NCBI GenBank assembly: GCA_943704525.1
Contig: CALSCQ010003342.1
Location: 1-34,380, forward strand
Direction: 5' to 3'
Source of the DNA: Pigoraptor vietnamica
Taxonomy: Eukaryota; Opisthokonta; Filasterea
DNA: 34,380 bases
Below, in pieces: positions 22,311-32,900 of the stretch (its first letter is position 1; each line of letters starts with the position of its first letter). The position numbers and the translations under genes were made by a program. Under the pieces are notes generated by a model, which saw only the letters and a program-made list of their open reading frames with translations, had not been told where the DNA came from and searched no databases.

Positions 22311-22615
22311 TGCGCGTTGTGTTCTTGCGTTGTGTTTCTTTGCTTTCCGTCTGTGTTTGTTTTTGCGTGCAAGTGAGGTCGAGAGTACATACAACGTCCA
22401 ACAGCTCTGTGTGCGCTCGTTGCGAGTAATGGTGGGAGTTAGGGACGCGTCCGGACGAACGCAGGAGGTGAGGGTTCCACTGATTGGCGACAAACACGGA
22501 CGCAACAACACACACCGGCAGCACTCACACACGACAACATATCACTTGCCCACTTGAGAAAGGCCCAACAGCCCCTCCCCAACACCGGCCTCTTCGTATA
22601 GAACGAGCGAGCGAA
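22311..22615. other. Intergenic gap, SMC1 to PLAC8 gene
   Basis: A tandem gap of 305 bases. A T-rich patch (22318-22362) just past the SMC1 stop may hold its 3' end. The rest should be the promoter and 5' UTR of the next gene; no clear TATA box is seen. Confidence 0.45.
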
Positions 22616-23276
22616 ATGGAAGAGCGACGCACGAACGCCGTGCTGGCTGTGTCTGCCGCTGCGGGCTTTGCGCTCGTCGCCTTCGTCTTGTTCGTGGTGT
22701 CGGTTGCCTCTCGGCTGGCGCCGTGGATGGAGTTTTCTTACTTTGAGCCGCCGGTCGCCATGCAGTCTGCGGCCGCCCAGTTCAGTCAGAGGTATTGGGT
22801 GCCCTTTGACTACCTCCGCATTGCCTCGTGGATAGTAGACGGCCACGACGGACGAAATCACGGCGGGCGGACTCAAGTTCCGCGCAACCCTCCGCGACGC
22901 CGAGTGCTGCAACTCCGGCTTCTCGGGAACTCTCGACTACCTCGACCCCACACTCCGGCTCATACCGAGCCTCTCTTACGCCTTTGCCGTCGTCGCCACC
23001 GTCGCCAGTGCGCTGTGCACCGTCGCTGCGTTCGTGGGGTCAGTATCGATGCGTCCCGATTCCGCCAAGCCCGATCGCCTGCTCAAGTTTGCTCTCATCG
23101 CCGCGCTTGTGCTGGGGACGTTGGCAGGTCAGTGTTATGTGCCTTGCGTGGACTGAAGCTAGTCCTGCACTCGTGTGTGTGTGTACGTGTGTGCGTGCGT
23201 GTGTGCGTGTGTGCGCATGTGTGCGTGTGTCGTGTGCGTGCGTGTGCGTGCGTGTGCGTGCGTGCGTTCCTCTGTG

Positions 23277-23309
<33 letters not shown>

Positions 23310-24946
23310 GTGTGTCGTCTGTGTGCGTGTGAGTGTGTGCGTATTGTGTGCATGCGTGCGTATTGTGTGCATGCGTGCGGGTGTACGTTTGTGTTTTTGT
23401 GTATCGCGAGGTCGAATGGCGACGCAGTCGGCACAATCGCATCTCATAAGCTGCTATTCATGCGGGTTGTACTGTCAGCTGAGAGAGATCTGACGTGTGT
23501 GCAATGTCATGTGCGTATGGTGACGTGCTTCACTTTTTTCGCAGCTGTCGGTGGCCTGGTTGCGTTTGTGTCGTTCGCCGTCGTCGCTATGAGTATCTCA
23601 CGACCCCGCCTGACCACTGGCTTTGGCCTGTGTGTCACCGCGACTGCCCTGTGCTGCGTTGCGGCTGGACTGCTGTTGTACGCGCTTCGGTCGTTGCGTC
23701 CGAGGCCGTCGAAAGCGAGCGGTGCGTGTGTTGCAGACAGGCTGCTTGTACTGTCATTGTTTGCCATTGTTTTTCTGTGTGTGTGTGGGTGTGTGTGCGT
23801 GTCCCGGCATGTGTGCGTGCGTGTGCGCGCGTGCGTGCACATTCTATGCGCGTGCGTGTGTGCCAACACACTAACGTCACAACATACAGTGGCGTATGAG
23901 ACCGCAAACCTCGTGGCTTCCGAGGGCGGCGCGACCGTCGTCACGGCGCAGCCCGGCAGCATTCTCCGCATCGTGGACGCCGATAGGGCGCACCCAGCCC
24001 ATCGCGAGTACACCCACGGCCTGTGCGACTGCTGCGGCGCGGACGACTCTCTCTGCTGCCCCACGTGCTGTGCCTACCCTCTGATGGTAGGGAAGGCGGG
24101 CGGCGACGTCGGCGGCTCGTATTTCGACTGGTTCTTCTACTTTGTCACGGCCATCTCGCCATGCCTCGGCAGTTGGTTCCTCCGCGCGCGCGTCCAGCGC
24201 AAGTACGGCATCGAGCAGTCGGTGTGCGCCTCGTTCTGCGCCGCGTGCTGCTGCCACGTATGCGCGACCGTGCAGGACATTCGCGAGGCCCACGTGCGCG
24301 GCGACTGGGACCCACGCTACGGCATCGTCGGCGCGGACGGTCAAGTCACTCCCAACGGGTACTCGTCGGGACTGTACGCGTGCGCGGACGACCCCGAGTC
24401 TTGCATGGCCGTGTGCTGCGGATGCCACTCGTGCGTTATGGGGAAGGCCGGCGGGGAAGTCGAGGGGCGTTCGTTCGATTTTATTTTGTGCTGCGTCGCA
24501 TTCCTCTGCCCTGCGATTGGTACGCTGATGCTGCGCCTGCGCGTGCGACGCGTCCTACAGCTCGGCGACCGCTGGACGGACTCGGTCAAGGGCCTGTTGT
24601 GCTGCGGGTCGTGCGCCATCTGCCAGGACGTGCGCGAGGTGAAGGTGAGGTGCGTTCCAAGGCACAGACCCTTCCGGGGGGCGTAGCGTCGTCGAATGCG
24701 CCGACGCAGCAACAGATAGGGTCCGGTGCTTCGTTGCTGGTCGCCCAGCCCGTGTACCCGCAGCAGCCGTACAACGCGACGTATCCACAGCAACAGGCGC
24801 CGGCGCACGTCTATGGGGGACAGCCGGTCAGCTATCACGTGCCGGCGACTGCCGCGACTGCAGAGACTGCGCAGGTGCCGAGCGCCCATGCCGCGACGGG
24901 TGCCGGAGTGCCGCACCCCGCCCACGACCCCAGCTTCTACGTCTGA
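22616..24946 (+). CDS. Four-helix membrane protein with tandem PLAC8 domains
   Basis: Modelled exons: 22616 to about 22834, about 22839-23127, 23545-23721, 23890-24644 and 24749-24946 (about 545 residues). Four hydrophobic helices are seen: near residues 8-30, then SYAFAVVATVASALCTVAAF, then FALIAALVLGTLA continuing in exon 3, then GFGLCVTATALCCVAAGLLL. The loop between helices 1 and 2 has an ECCNSG motif, recalling tetraspan proteins. Two Cys-rich PLAC8 domains follow (nt 24006-24288 and 24357-24644), each with GLxxC, CCxxC, MxGKAGG and a closing CQDVRE or VQDIRE. A Pro/Gln/Tyr-rich tail ends the protein. PLAC8 proteins act at membranes in cell-size control and cation transport in plants and fungi; the function here is unknown. 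The frame changes between 22790 and 22880 with no good intron, so that join is uncertain. The last acceptor could also be at 24715. Confidence 0.72.
23171..23395. repeat. Complex GT/CGTG repeat in an intron of the PLAC8 gene
   Basis: About 225 bases of GT, CGTG and TGCG units fill much of the intron 23128-23544. A segment GTATTGTGTGCATGCGTGC is repeated in tandem near 23340-23380. Confidence 0.9.
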
Positions 24947-25200
24947 CGGCTGAGCACACACCCGAACGTGTCAGCCGCAGTACCTCGTGCCTTTGTGCGT
25001 CCCTAATACAGGTTCAAAGCACTTCAGCTGTCTATTGTGACGGTCCACACACGACTGCTGCGGATCAACGGCTGCGACTCCGTGTCCCGAGGGCGCTCAC
25101 GCCGTGTGCTCCTTGAGCCGAGCTCGCCCGAAACTCAAAGTTCGAAAGCGGCACAAATTTGTCGGCGAACGAGGTGCCCGCCCGTCTGCAGCGCCACCCA
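24760..25200. repeat. Duplicated segment, copy A (PLAC8 tail plus decayed RhoGEF tail)
   Basis: This stretch matches 29304-29590 and then 29910-30200 in the same order and orientation, at roughly 80 percent identity by eye. In copy A the PLAC8 tail is intact to its stop at 24946. The part matching the RhoGEF 3' end (about 25075-25200, minus strand) is only a fragment: the AAACTCAAAGTTCGAAAGCG stretch near 25131-25150 is kept, but the frame is disrupted and about 146 bases of the RhoGEF exon are missing. Confidence 0.85.
25075..25200 (-). pseudogene. Fragment of the RhoGEF 3' end
   Basis: On the minus strand this matches the last codons of the RhoGEF gene at 29939 and beyond. The FVPLSNFEF stretch is partly kept (read here as KFVPLSNFEF), but the segment before the stop has changed length and the exon upstream is cut. 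It is a decayed duplicate of a host gene end. Confidence 0.75.
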
Positions 25201-25207
25201 CGCAGCT

Positions 25208-25269
25208 TGTAACAGGACAGTGCCAAACTCTCGCCGGCACGATATTCTTCCCGCGTGAATCCTGTTACA
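25208..25269. repeat. Perfect 10-base inverted repeat
   Basis: TGTAACAGGA at 25208-25217 is mirrored by TCCTGTTACA at 25260-25269 around a 42-base spacer. It lies where similarity to the RhoGEF end stops, so it may mark a junction. It could also form a hairpin or be chance. Confidence 0.6.
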
Positions 25270-26008
25270 TCGTTGGCGGTCGATGCCCACGGTCACCTCT
25301 CGTTTGACTTTGTCCCGGACGCCGAGGGGAAGGTCCGACGTGGATTGACCACGTGCGCGAGAAGATCTCACCGGCCGGCCGTCGCCCATGCGCAGGCTCA
25401 ACTCGCATAACACCAGGCCGGCGCAACAGCCGAGAACGCGCAGGGGATGCACAAGCGGGCTCCATGCACCGATGGGTCGTCGGCGGGCACAAGGGGGAGC
25501 ACTCTGCGTCGTCGCATGCGAGGGCCAGGGAGCCGAGCCCGTTCATAACTGACCGGGTGGCGCCGCAGTCGTCCACGGCCCGAGTCCGGCAGTCGGGCGT
25601 CCACAACGGCTGAGTGAACTCTGCGTCCGTCGGGTGGGAGGGATGCCAACTGTATTGGCCATTAAACCCCCGGCAGAATTTTTTTGTCACTGCATCCGGG
25701 TGTTCTAGATAGTGCGGCCTCGCCCACTTCAAGCCGGAACACCGAGCCGGCAGACTGGCTGACCGCGTGGGCCGGACTGTCGCCCCGCCGATGACACACA
25801 AATTTTAACCTGACCCTGTGCGGACACGGAAAATATTTTCCGATGGGCCGACCTAAATATAGCCACGGATCGCAGACTTGCGCGCCTTTTTTTGTTTTCC
25901 CTCTCGCACCGCGACCGCACGCTATTTGTTCGTCCATTTGTCTTCGTCTCCCTCTGCCCGCCTTCTTCGCTGCAGACATCACCGTGTGCGTCTGTCGCGG
26001 GCGGCACT
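25270..26008. other. Unassigned left part of the island and promoter of the nuclease-kinase gene
   Basis: No intact gene is recognised in 25270-25800. One plus-strand frame near 25280-25350 reads AHGHLSFDFVPDAEGKVRRG and a second frame continues in DHVREKISPAGRRP, which hints at decayed coding sequence of unknown family. From about 25790 the sequence turns AT-rich (AAAATATTTTCC near 25828) and holds a TATA-like CTAAATATAG (25852-25861), about 150 bases before the nuclease-kinase ATG. Confidence 0.4.
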
Positions 26009-28787
26009 ATGGCCAACCCGCGCAGGCCCACCGGTGTGGCCCAAAGTGGCCGTCCCACGACGCGCTCTGTAGCGCACGCGCGTGTAACAGCGAACTCAAC
26101 ACGGGGAAGCACCGCCACACCCCACGCATCGCGCGTCCCTGATGTCGAGCGCCCCGTTGCGGCACCAAGTGCGGCGCCCTCGTCCAGCGCAGCGCACTCC
26201 GTCGTCGAGGCGGCGCCCTCGTCCCCCACAGCGCACCCCGTCGTCGAGGCGGCGCCCTCGTCCCCCACAGCGCACCCCGTCGTCGAGGCGGCGCCCTCGT
26301 CCCCCACAGCGCACCCCGTCGTCGAGGCGGCGCCCTCGTCCAGCGCAGCGCCCGTGGAGCTTGTCGTTGCCGCCGGCAGTGATGAGTGCCGCACCCGAAC
26401 TTCGCCGCCAGCGCCCGGACTGGACGCGACGCAGCGGAGGGCGTCGAGGGCGCCTGCCACGCCGTTGCCTGGCACGAGCGGTCGGGCAGCAATTCGAACT
26501 CCGAAGGACTCTGATCGCCGGAAGTCGGAGAGCCCCAAGTCGGGAGTGAAGGCGCCGCATTCGGACGCACACGCAACGCCGGCGAAGGGGAACGTACGCG
26601 CCAAGTCGCTGAGTCCGCCGAAGCCACACGAACCGGCGGACAGGACGGAGAAATTTATGGAAGAAATGCGCCGCTGGCAGCAAGAACAGAACGAGCGGGT
26701 CGAGCGGAACGAGCGCCTGGCGGCCGAGCGGGCCGAGCGGGCTGAGCGCGAGGCAGCCGAGCGGGCCGAGCGGGCTGAGCGCGAGGCAGCCGAGCGAGCC
26801 GAGCGGGCTGAGCGCCTGGCGGCCGAGCGCCAGGCGGCCGCGATGGCAGCGCTGGCGGATAAGATGCAGCAGGCGGATAAGTTGCACGTCGAAATGGCAG
26901 CGCATTTGGCGAAAGTGCAGGCCGAGGCTGCCGAGCTCGAGGCCAGGCGGGCAGCGGGTACATTCCCACGGGCGTCGTTCGCGGAGGAGTTCGAGCAAGC
27001 GGCCAAAGAAGAAAAAGATGTGAGCATTGTAACCTTCGATGCGCTCATTCCATACCGCGAGCATGGCTTTCGCAGAGCGGAGCTTTTGCGTATATCCGAG
27101 TTCCTGTGCCCTCCCGCCGACGAAAACACGCATCCTGTGAACAACAACTCGAACGCATCGCAGTCGTCGGGCGCCGCTCGCAAGGGGGCCGCTGCGTTGG
27201 GGAAGAAAGGGGCGAAGGTGACGGTCAACGTGAACCCTCCCGGCGCGAGCAAGGGCGCTGAAGTGTCGACGCGTATGCGGCTTGCCGAAAGGTTTCGCAA
27301 GGACGCCTTCAAGAAGAAAGAGCATGTTCAGTCGTTCTATATGGGCCTCCTGCCGGCGATTGGAACTGACGGCACGGATCGAGCGGTGCTCGATTGCTCG
27401 AAGAAGGGGTCGGAGCTGAAGCCCGTGGTACGCGGCGTCGGACAGAGGCCCGATATCGTGCTTTCGCTGGATCAAATGCGAGGGTACTGGGTTGCCGTGT
27501 GCAGCGTCTTCGAACTCAAGCGCGACTTCAATGAGAAGGGCGTCCATAAGGCGCTGGCGCAGGCGATGCAGCGCGCACAGGCGATCTTCGATTTGCAGCC
27601 CCCGCGGAACTCGGTCGTCGTTCTTGTGGGCGACTTCGAGTTTGTCGTCGCGGCGCGCATCGTGTTGGACACGCTGAGCCGTGTCGGCGTGCGCATCGTT
27701 TCACGCACCGCGATGCTCCGTCTGTTTAACCCGGTCGCTGGCAAACCGGACACCGTAGAATTGGGGCAGGGCTGCCACCTGCTGCGCGCGTGGTTGCGGG
27801 CGTCTGATTCGGAGCTCGGGTGCATAGAGCGGCCGACGAGGGTGCGCGCACAGATCGACGCTGCGGATGTTACGCTGGAGCGCATCGTGCCTATCTACTC
27901 GTCCCGTAAGGTGCGCATTTGGGGGGCGTCGTATCCCTCATCGGATGAGGTGGTCTGCGTCAAGCTGTACGTCGGGGATGCCGCGGATAAACGTATGGCG
28001 CGCGAGCGCAAGGCGCTGCAGTGCCTGTCGTCGGTTTCCGGCGTGCCGCGCCTTCTCGGCAACGTCGTGGATGAGGAGCAGCCAACGGGCATCGTCATGA
28101 CGCCGCTGCTTCGCGTCACTTCGAGGGAGGTCGACGTGAAAGCGATCGCCGGCATTGCTCGTCGCACGTGGCTCACGCTGAAGGGTATGCACGATGCGGG
28201 ATGGGTGCACGGTGATGTGAAGCCCGAGAACATTGTATGCTCTGCGGACGGAGGCGACAGCGTGCTTGCGGACATGGACTGTGCCTTTGAGTTTCGCGGC
28301 CACGCGGGGGTAAAGTACATAGGAACGTACGAATTCATGCCGCTCGACGTCATGGCGTCGTACCTCAGCCGGAATGAGCCCGGGGCCATTCGCCGGGTGG
28401 CCTACGGTCCGCTCCACGACATGGAGTCGCTGTTCTACACGGTGCTCTGCCTCGCGTCGCGCGCGGTTTACTCGCTACCGTCGGACGACCTCATGTGCCA
28501 CTTTCTCTTCCGCAGGAAGGAGGAGGTGAGTGGCCGTCATATGACTCGAACTCGATAGCCGTGCTAACCGCGCATTTTCCCGATGTTTGAATTTGCAGAG
28601 GGCATATTTTGAGCAGAAGCGAGCTACCCTGTGCACGCCTAGCATTTTCGCGGCTGTGCTGCGCGAGATTATGCCCTCTCCTGTCGCGACATTCCTGAGC
28701 GCTGCACGCGCGGCGCTGTACGATACTGTCCATGGCGACCGCCTGGCGTTTGCGCGGCGCACATTCGACGAGACACTGGAGCGCTGA
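26009..28787 (+). CDS. Crinkler-type PD-(D/E)xK nuclease-like / protein kinase fusion
   Basis: Two exons, 26009-28525 and 28599-28787 (intron 73 bases), give 901 residues. Residues 1-215 are low-complexity, with four tandem 13-residue repeats (consensus APSSPTAHPVVEA). About 217-285 is a charged coiled coil rich in Ala, Glu and Arg. The middle has a restriction-endonuclease-like core: RPDIVLS with D482, then E502-L-K504, then a Gln/Ala helix (HKALAQAMQRAQ) and a QPPR turn. The end is a protein kinase: VK at 651-652, HGDVKPEN with D736 and N741, DMD at 755 in place of DFG, then YEFMPLDV and HDMESLFYTVLCLAS. This nuclease-plus-kinase order is described for the Crinkler (CRN/CR) effector class in protists and fungi. 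The ATG at 26009 follows a TATA-like element. It looks intact. No secretion signal or LFLAK-type CRN header is seen. Substrate and role are unknown. Confidence 0.82.
26174..26350 (+). repeat. 39-base tandem repeat in the nuclease-kinase gene
   Basis: Four in-frame 39-base units start at 26174, 26213, 26252 and 26291, followed by a partial fifth. Units 2-4 are identical or nearly so, and each encodes a 13-residue Ala/Pro/Ser/Val segment. Confidence 0.9.
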
Positions 28788-29303
28788 ACCGGTACTAACG
28801 CAGCGCACCCTGTTCTTGTGTGCGTTACGCTGTTGCGGTGCTCATGTCGTGTATGTGTGTTGCAGGCATCACGTACAAGACTTCGCCGTCGTTTCGGAGG
28901 GATTGAATGAAGCGGCATTGCGTTTGCGTGACTGTGTTGGTCACGCTTAAATGCCCTTGAACAGGGCCTGTAAGAGTTAGGCGCACATTATCAACCATTA
29001 CTTTGTGTCCTTCGACTCCGCGCTGGAAAGAGATAAATCGCAAGGCACGCACAAACGCTCAGTCATCGTCCATAGGCGCACAATAGCACTCCTTGACTCT
29101 GGAGAATGCGAGTGCCCACAGCATTAGAGAACACGCATTCATTCATATCCGCCGGCGGGCACAAGCGCGCAGTTGCCTTTCACATGGGAATGCCTCACGA
29201 GAACGTTGTTTCGGAGTGCGGCAGTGGACGAGGGTGATTGGGGAGCGAAGAGGTGGATGGAGGTTAGAAAGGATTCCCCTCGAGCGAAATGGGCTCTGAC
29301 GAA
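28788..29303. other. Right part of the island, no gene recognised
   Basis: The stretch follows the nuclease-kinase stop codon. It has lower GC content and stops in all frames. I see no terminal inverted repeat, target-site duplication, RNA gene or known element. It ends where similarity to the PLAC8 tail begins. Confidence 0.5.
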
Positions 29304-29472
29304 CCCGTACCAGCCGTACAACGCGACGCATCCACAGCAACAGGCGCCGGTACACGTCTACGGGGGAACAGCCGGGTCAACTACTCCTTGTGCCGGCGAC
29401 TGCCACGACTGCACAGGCGGTCGTGCGCACCCCACCACAACACCAGCTTCTACGTCTGTCAATGACGGCTGA
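29304..29472 (+). pseudogene. Decayed copy of the PLAC8 gene tail
   Basis: The frame first reads YQPYNATHPQQQAPVHVYGG, almost identical to the live tail at 24764 onward. It then shifts frame, loses about 45 bases relative to the live copy and reaches a stop at 29470-29472. No PLAC8 domain precedes it, so it is a 3' fragment only. Confidence 0.8.
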
Positions 29473-29589
29473 GCACAGCCGACTGCTTGTCAGCCGCAGG
29501 ACCTCGTGCTTTTGTGCGTCTCTAACACAAGTACAAGGCACTTGCTGTCTATAGTGATGGTCCATACAAGGTGGATGCGGATCAACGGC

Positions 29590-29938
29590 AGCCTTTCCGC
29601 CATAGTGCTCGATGGGGTGGTTGCTGGAGACCCACAGCACACAATCCTCTGCGTCTGCGCTTGCCAGTGACAAACTCAAGGCCTTTCGAAATGGCATATT
29701 ATAATATGTACAACAAAACGCAGAGTTGCGACGACTTGAAAAACGAGAGAAGAAAAACTACGAAGACTCAACGCAAATCGAGGCGCTTGTGCGGCACGCA
29801 GAACGGGTAGAGCGAAGCTGTGTGGGAACAGCGGAACCCGAAGCATAGACGCACACCCACCAACTCCACTGAGGGTGTGTGTGTGTGTGTGTGTGACGAA
29901 GGAACGGCATGCACTGCCACTCCGTGTCCCCCGGGCGC
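29590..29938. other. Extra segment between the copy B halves
   Basis: About 310 bases with no counterpart in copy A, less GC-rich than the neighbourhood, with an AT-rich patch at 29695-29720 and a short GT run at 29875-29895. It may be an insertion in copy B or a deletion in copy A. No gene is visible. Confidence 0.5.
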
Positions 29939-32900
29939 TCACACCGTGTGCTCCTTGAGTTCACCAAACTCAAAGTTCGAAAGCGGCACAAATTCGTCCG
30001 CGGACTCGGCGATCGGGGTGCCCGCCCCGAGGCGCGCCGCCATTTCGTCCGGCAGCACACTCATCGTCTGCGAGCGCGTGATGCCGCGCGCACCCAGCGG
30101 GTTCAAGGCACCCGCACTGCCATACGCGCCGATGGAGAGCCGAGCGTCCCCGCCAGCGAACGCCGCCCGCCCCGTCTGCAGCTTCGTCACGCACGCCAGC
30201 CACTCGCGCTTGATGCGCTCAGAGGGCGCCCGCAGCGCGCAGACCGTCTCACGCCCGGCGACCGCGTGGCGCACGTGGAAGACCTGCGCGGCGGCATCGG
30301 GTGCTAGGCTCTCGCGGCGGTCGTCAAAGCGCCCGCGCACGCTCGACGCACGACCCACGCGAATGGAGTCGTCCTCCTCGTCACGGACGATCACGTGCTC
30401 GAGACGCATGGGCTGCGCGTCGCAGTGTTACAAAATGGAAGCCCGCGTGACGGATTCAAATAGTACGCAACAGTCGATCGACACCACAGAGGAGATAGAG
30501 TGCGGCGTACGCGGTGAGCGACTGTGTGCATTGGGTGTGTCTCAGCAGCATAACACGACAGGCGTCCACACAACAGAGCAAGAGAAGCGCACCTCGCCGT
30601 AGACGTTGAGGGCCTTCTCGGCGCGCTTGTGGGCGACGAGAAGCATGCACGCGTTGAAGAGGTACGCTGTGACTTCCTGGTTCAGCTTGCGCCCGTTGAG
30701 CCGCAGCAGAACAAAGCCGCACTCCATCTCCAGCTGCGTCGACTGCGCAAGCACCTCCATGCAGCGCTCCCGCTGAAACGAGGCGGAGGGAACGTCAGTG
30801 TGCGCACTCGCGCTCGTTTGTGCGTACGATGTGTGACGTAATGTGAAGTCGGCAATGCCCCTCTTATGTTGCAACAGAATTTAAAAAAATATGAATATAA
30901 AACTGCGCGACAGTCTCACATGTCGCCACGAGCGTTTGTCCCACCTCTTCCGGCTTGTCAAACTTGAGCATGGCCTTCAGTCGCTCAACCTTCGCGGCGC
31001 CCGTTGCGCGGTCCGCCTGTCGCACGACGGCGTCAATCGACGCAATCGAGTCGGCGATGAGGGCGTGGTCGGGGTGCGAGGGGTCGGTGTGCTTGAGAAC
31101 GGCCGAGAGGAGGAGGCCGTAGCGAGCCAGGCGCGCGCGTGGGCGGTCGAGGTAGTGGATGAACTCCTGCCGATTTGTCTGGGGGAGGCTGCGAATCGCC
31201 TGTGTGCGGGGGGGGAGAGGGATGTCGGTTCAGCACAACCATAGACGTGTCGATCAACTCCGCTCGTGTGGGAAGAGAGGGTCCTTACAAGGCACACACG
31301 TTGATTCTGTCGCACAAAGAGAGCGTAGCGGTTGTCTCCTATCAACTTAAGTGCGAAAAGAGAGGTGTGTGGGAGGGAGGGGGGTGGTGTGGGGAAGGGA
31401 GAGAGGCGGGGGGAGGGAAGAGGGAGGACAGGTCCATGGGCCCTTTTCTTTTTGATTGTTTTGAATTCCCATCAAGGCAACGACTGAGAGAGAGAGAGAG
31501 AAGAAACTGCCGAGAGCTAGGCGGGGCACGCACCTCGAGGAACAGCTGGAAGAGGGGCTCCTCGGCCTTCGTCTTGACAATGTGCTGCGCCTGCTCAATG
31601 TTGGGAAGGTACTCTGTGTACGCAGCCCCAAACTGCGCAGCCTACAATGGAAACGGGGCGTGGGGTCAGTCGACGTGCAGCCAGCGCATCGCGAATTGGC
31701 CAATCCCTGACGTGCACGCACACGCACACATGCGTCCACACAACTTGTTCCTTTGGCACACGCGCGCGCACACAGCCACGGACACGCACTCAAGCATCCA
31801 CAACCGCACATTCGCACACAAGCAGGAGAGCCCACATACCGCCTTGACGAACGTGGCGCCAATGCCCGCATAGATGCCCGACTCGGCGCGGCTGGCGGTG
31901 AGGCCGTTGAGGAGAGACGCGTGCATGTCGCGGAGTGCGCCCATTCCCCCAAAGAGCGTGTGCATTTCGGCGTCTGTCAGCTTCGCGCCCTCTTGCGCAA
32001 CCTTCGCCATAAGCTGCATGGAGGCGGAAAAGGTTGGTGTGACGGGACATGATGAGTGTGTGTGTGTATGTGTGTGTGTATGTGTAAGTGTATGTGTGTG
32101 TGTATGTGTGTGCGTATGTGTAAGTATATGTGTAAGTGTATGTGTGTGTATGTGTGTGTGTGCGTATGTGTAAGTATATGTGTGTGTGTGTATGTGTGTG
32201 TGTGCATATGTGTAAGTAAGTGTATGTGTATGTGTGTGTGTGTGTTTGTGAATAGGGGTGCGCTAGCAAGGCGCCACGCACTCCGGCCATCAAACTCAAA
32301 TCGTTGACGTAGAGCTCCTCAGTGGCGACGACCTCGTGGATGGCCTAGTGGTTGGAGGAGGGGAAGGGAGAGATGAGTCTTCTGTGTGGCAGTGCATGCG
32401 TAACGCAGGCGCAGGCAGTTGCATCAAGCACGCACTCTGCAGACATGCGCACACGTGGCAGGAACCCCACGCAATCGGATAAGGAGAGAAAGCAACGCAC
32501 CTGCTGCCTGTTGCGCTCGCGCGGCGCCATCGCCTTGATGACGTCCGGCGCAACCGTCTCGTGCCAGTTCTGGTTCACGCCCTCGCTCTGTCCACACAGG
32601 CACGTCAGTGTATGGTCCCTCAAAATTGCCCTCGTGGTCCTATGCCCACGCAATGCAGACACCGACACGGATAGGCTTAAGAAAGCGCCACAAAATACGG
32701 AGTTCATCCTGCTTCTTCCTCCACGCACGCAAGAACAACACATGAAGAACTCTGGCATACCCACCCGCACAGAGTTGCGGCGCTGCGGTCCCTTCGGCGT
32801 GTAGGCGCGTGTCTTTGACATGAAAGGGCTGCGCATAATGTTGCTCAGCCGCCCAATGATCCGAGGGCGCTTTTTGGGCGTCTTCCCGCTGACCGACGCG

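Larger units (their letters stand above)
29304..30200. repeat. Duplicated segment, copy B (decayed PLAC8 tail plus intact RhoGEF tail)
   Basis: 29304-29590 matches 24760-25075, and 29910-30200 matches 25080-25200. Between them copy B has about 310 extra bases (29590-29905). The RhoGEF part is the live gene end. Confidence 0.85.

Noticed and set aside
23171-23395. CRISPR-like or satellite array
   Set aside because: It is a degenerate GT/CGTG simple repeat without distinct spacers, inside a eukaryotic intron.
25729-27312. Minus-strand open frame of 527 codons opposite the nuclease-kinase gene
   Set aside because: Ser/Ala/Arg-rich low-complexity shadow; the plus strand carries nuclease and kinase motifs.
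25208-29303. Island as a complete DNA transposon or virus-derived element
   Set aside because: No transposase, integrase, polymerase or capsid gene and no long terminal repeats are visible; the brackets are copies of host gene ends.
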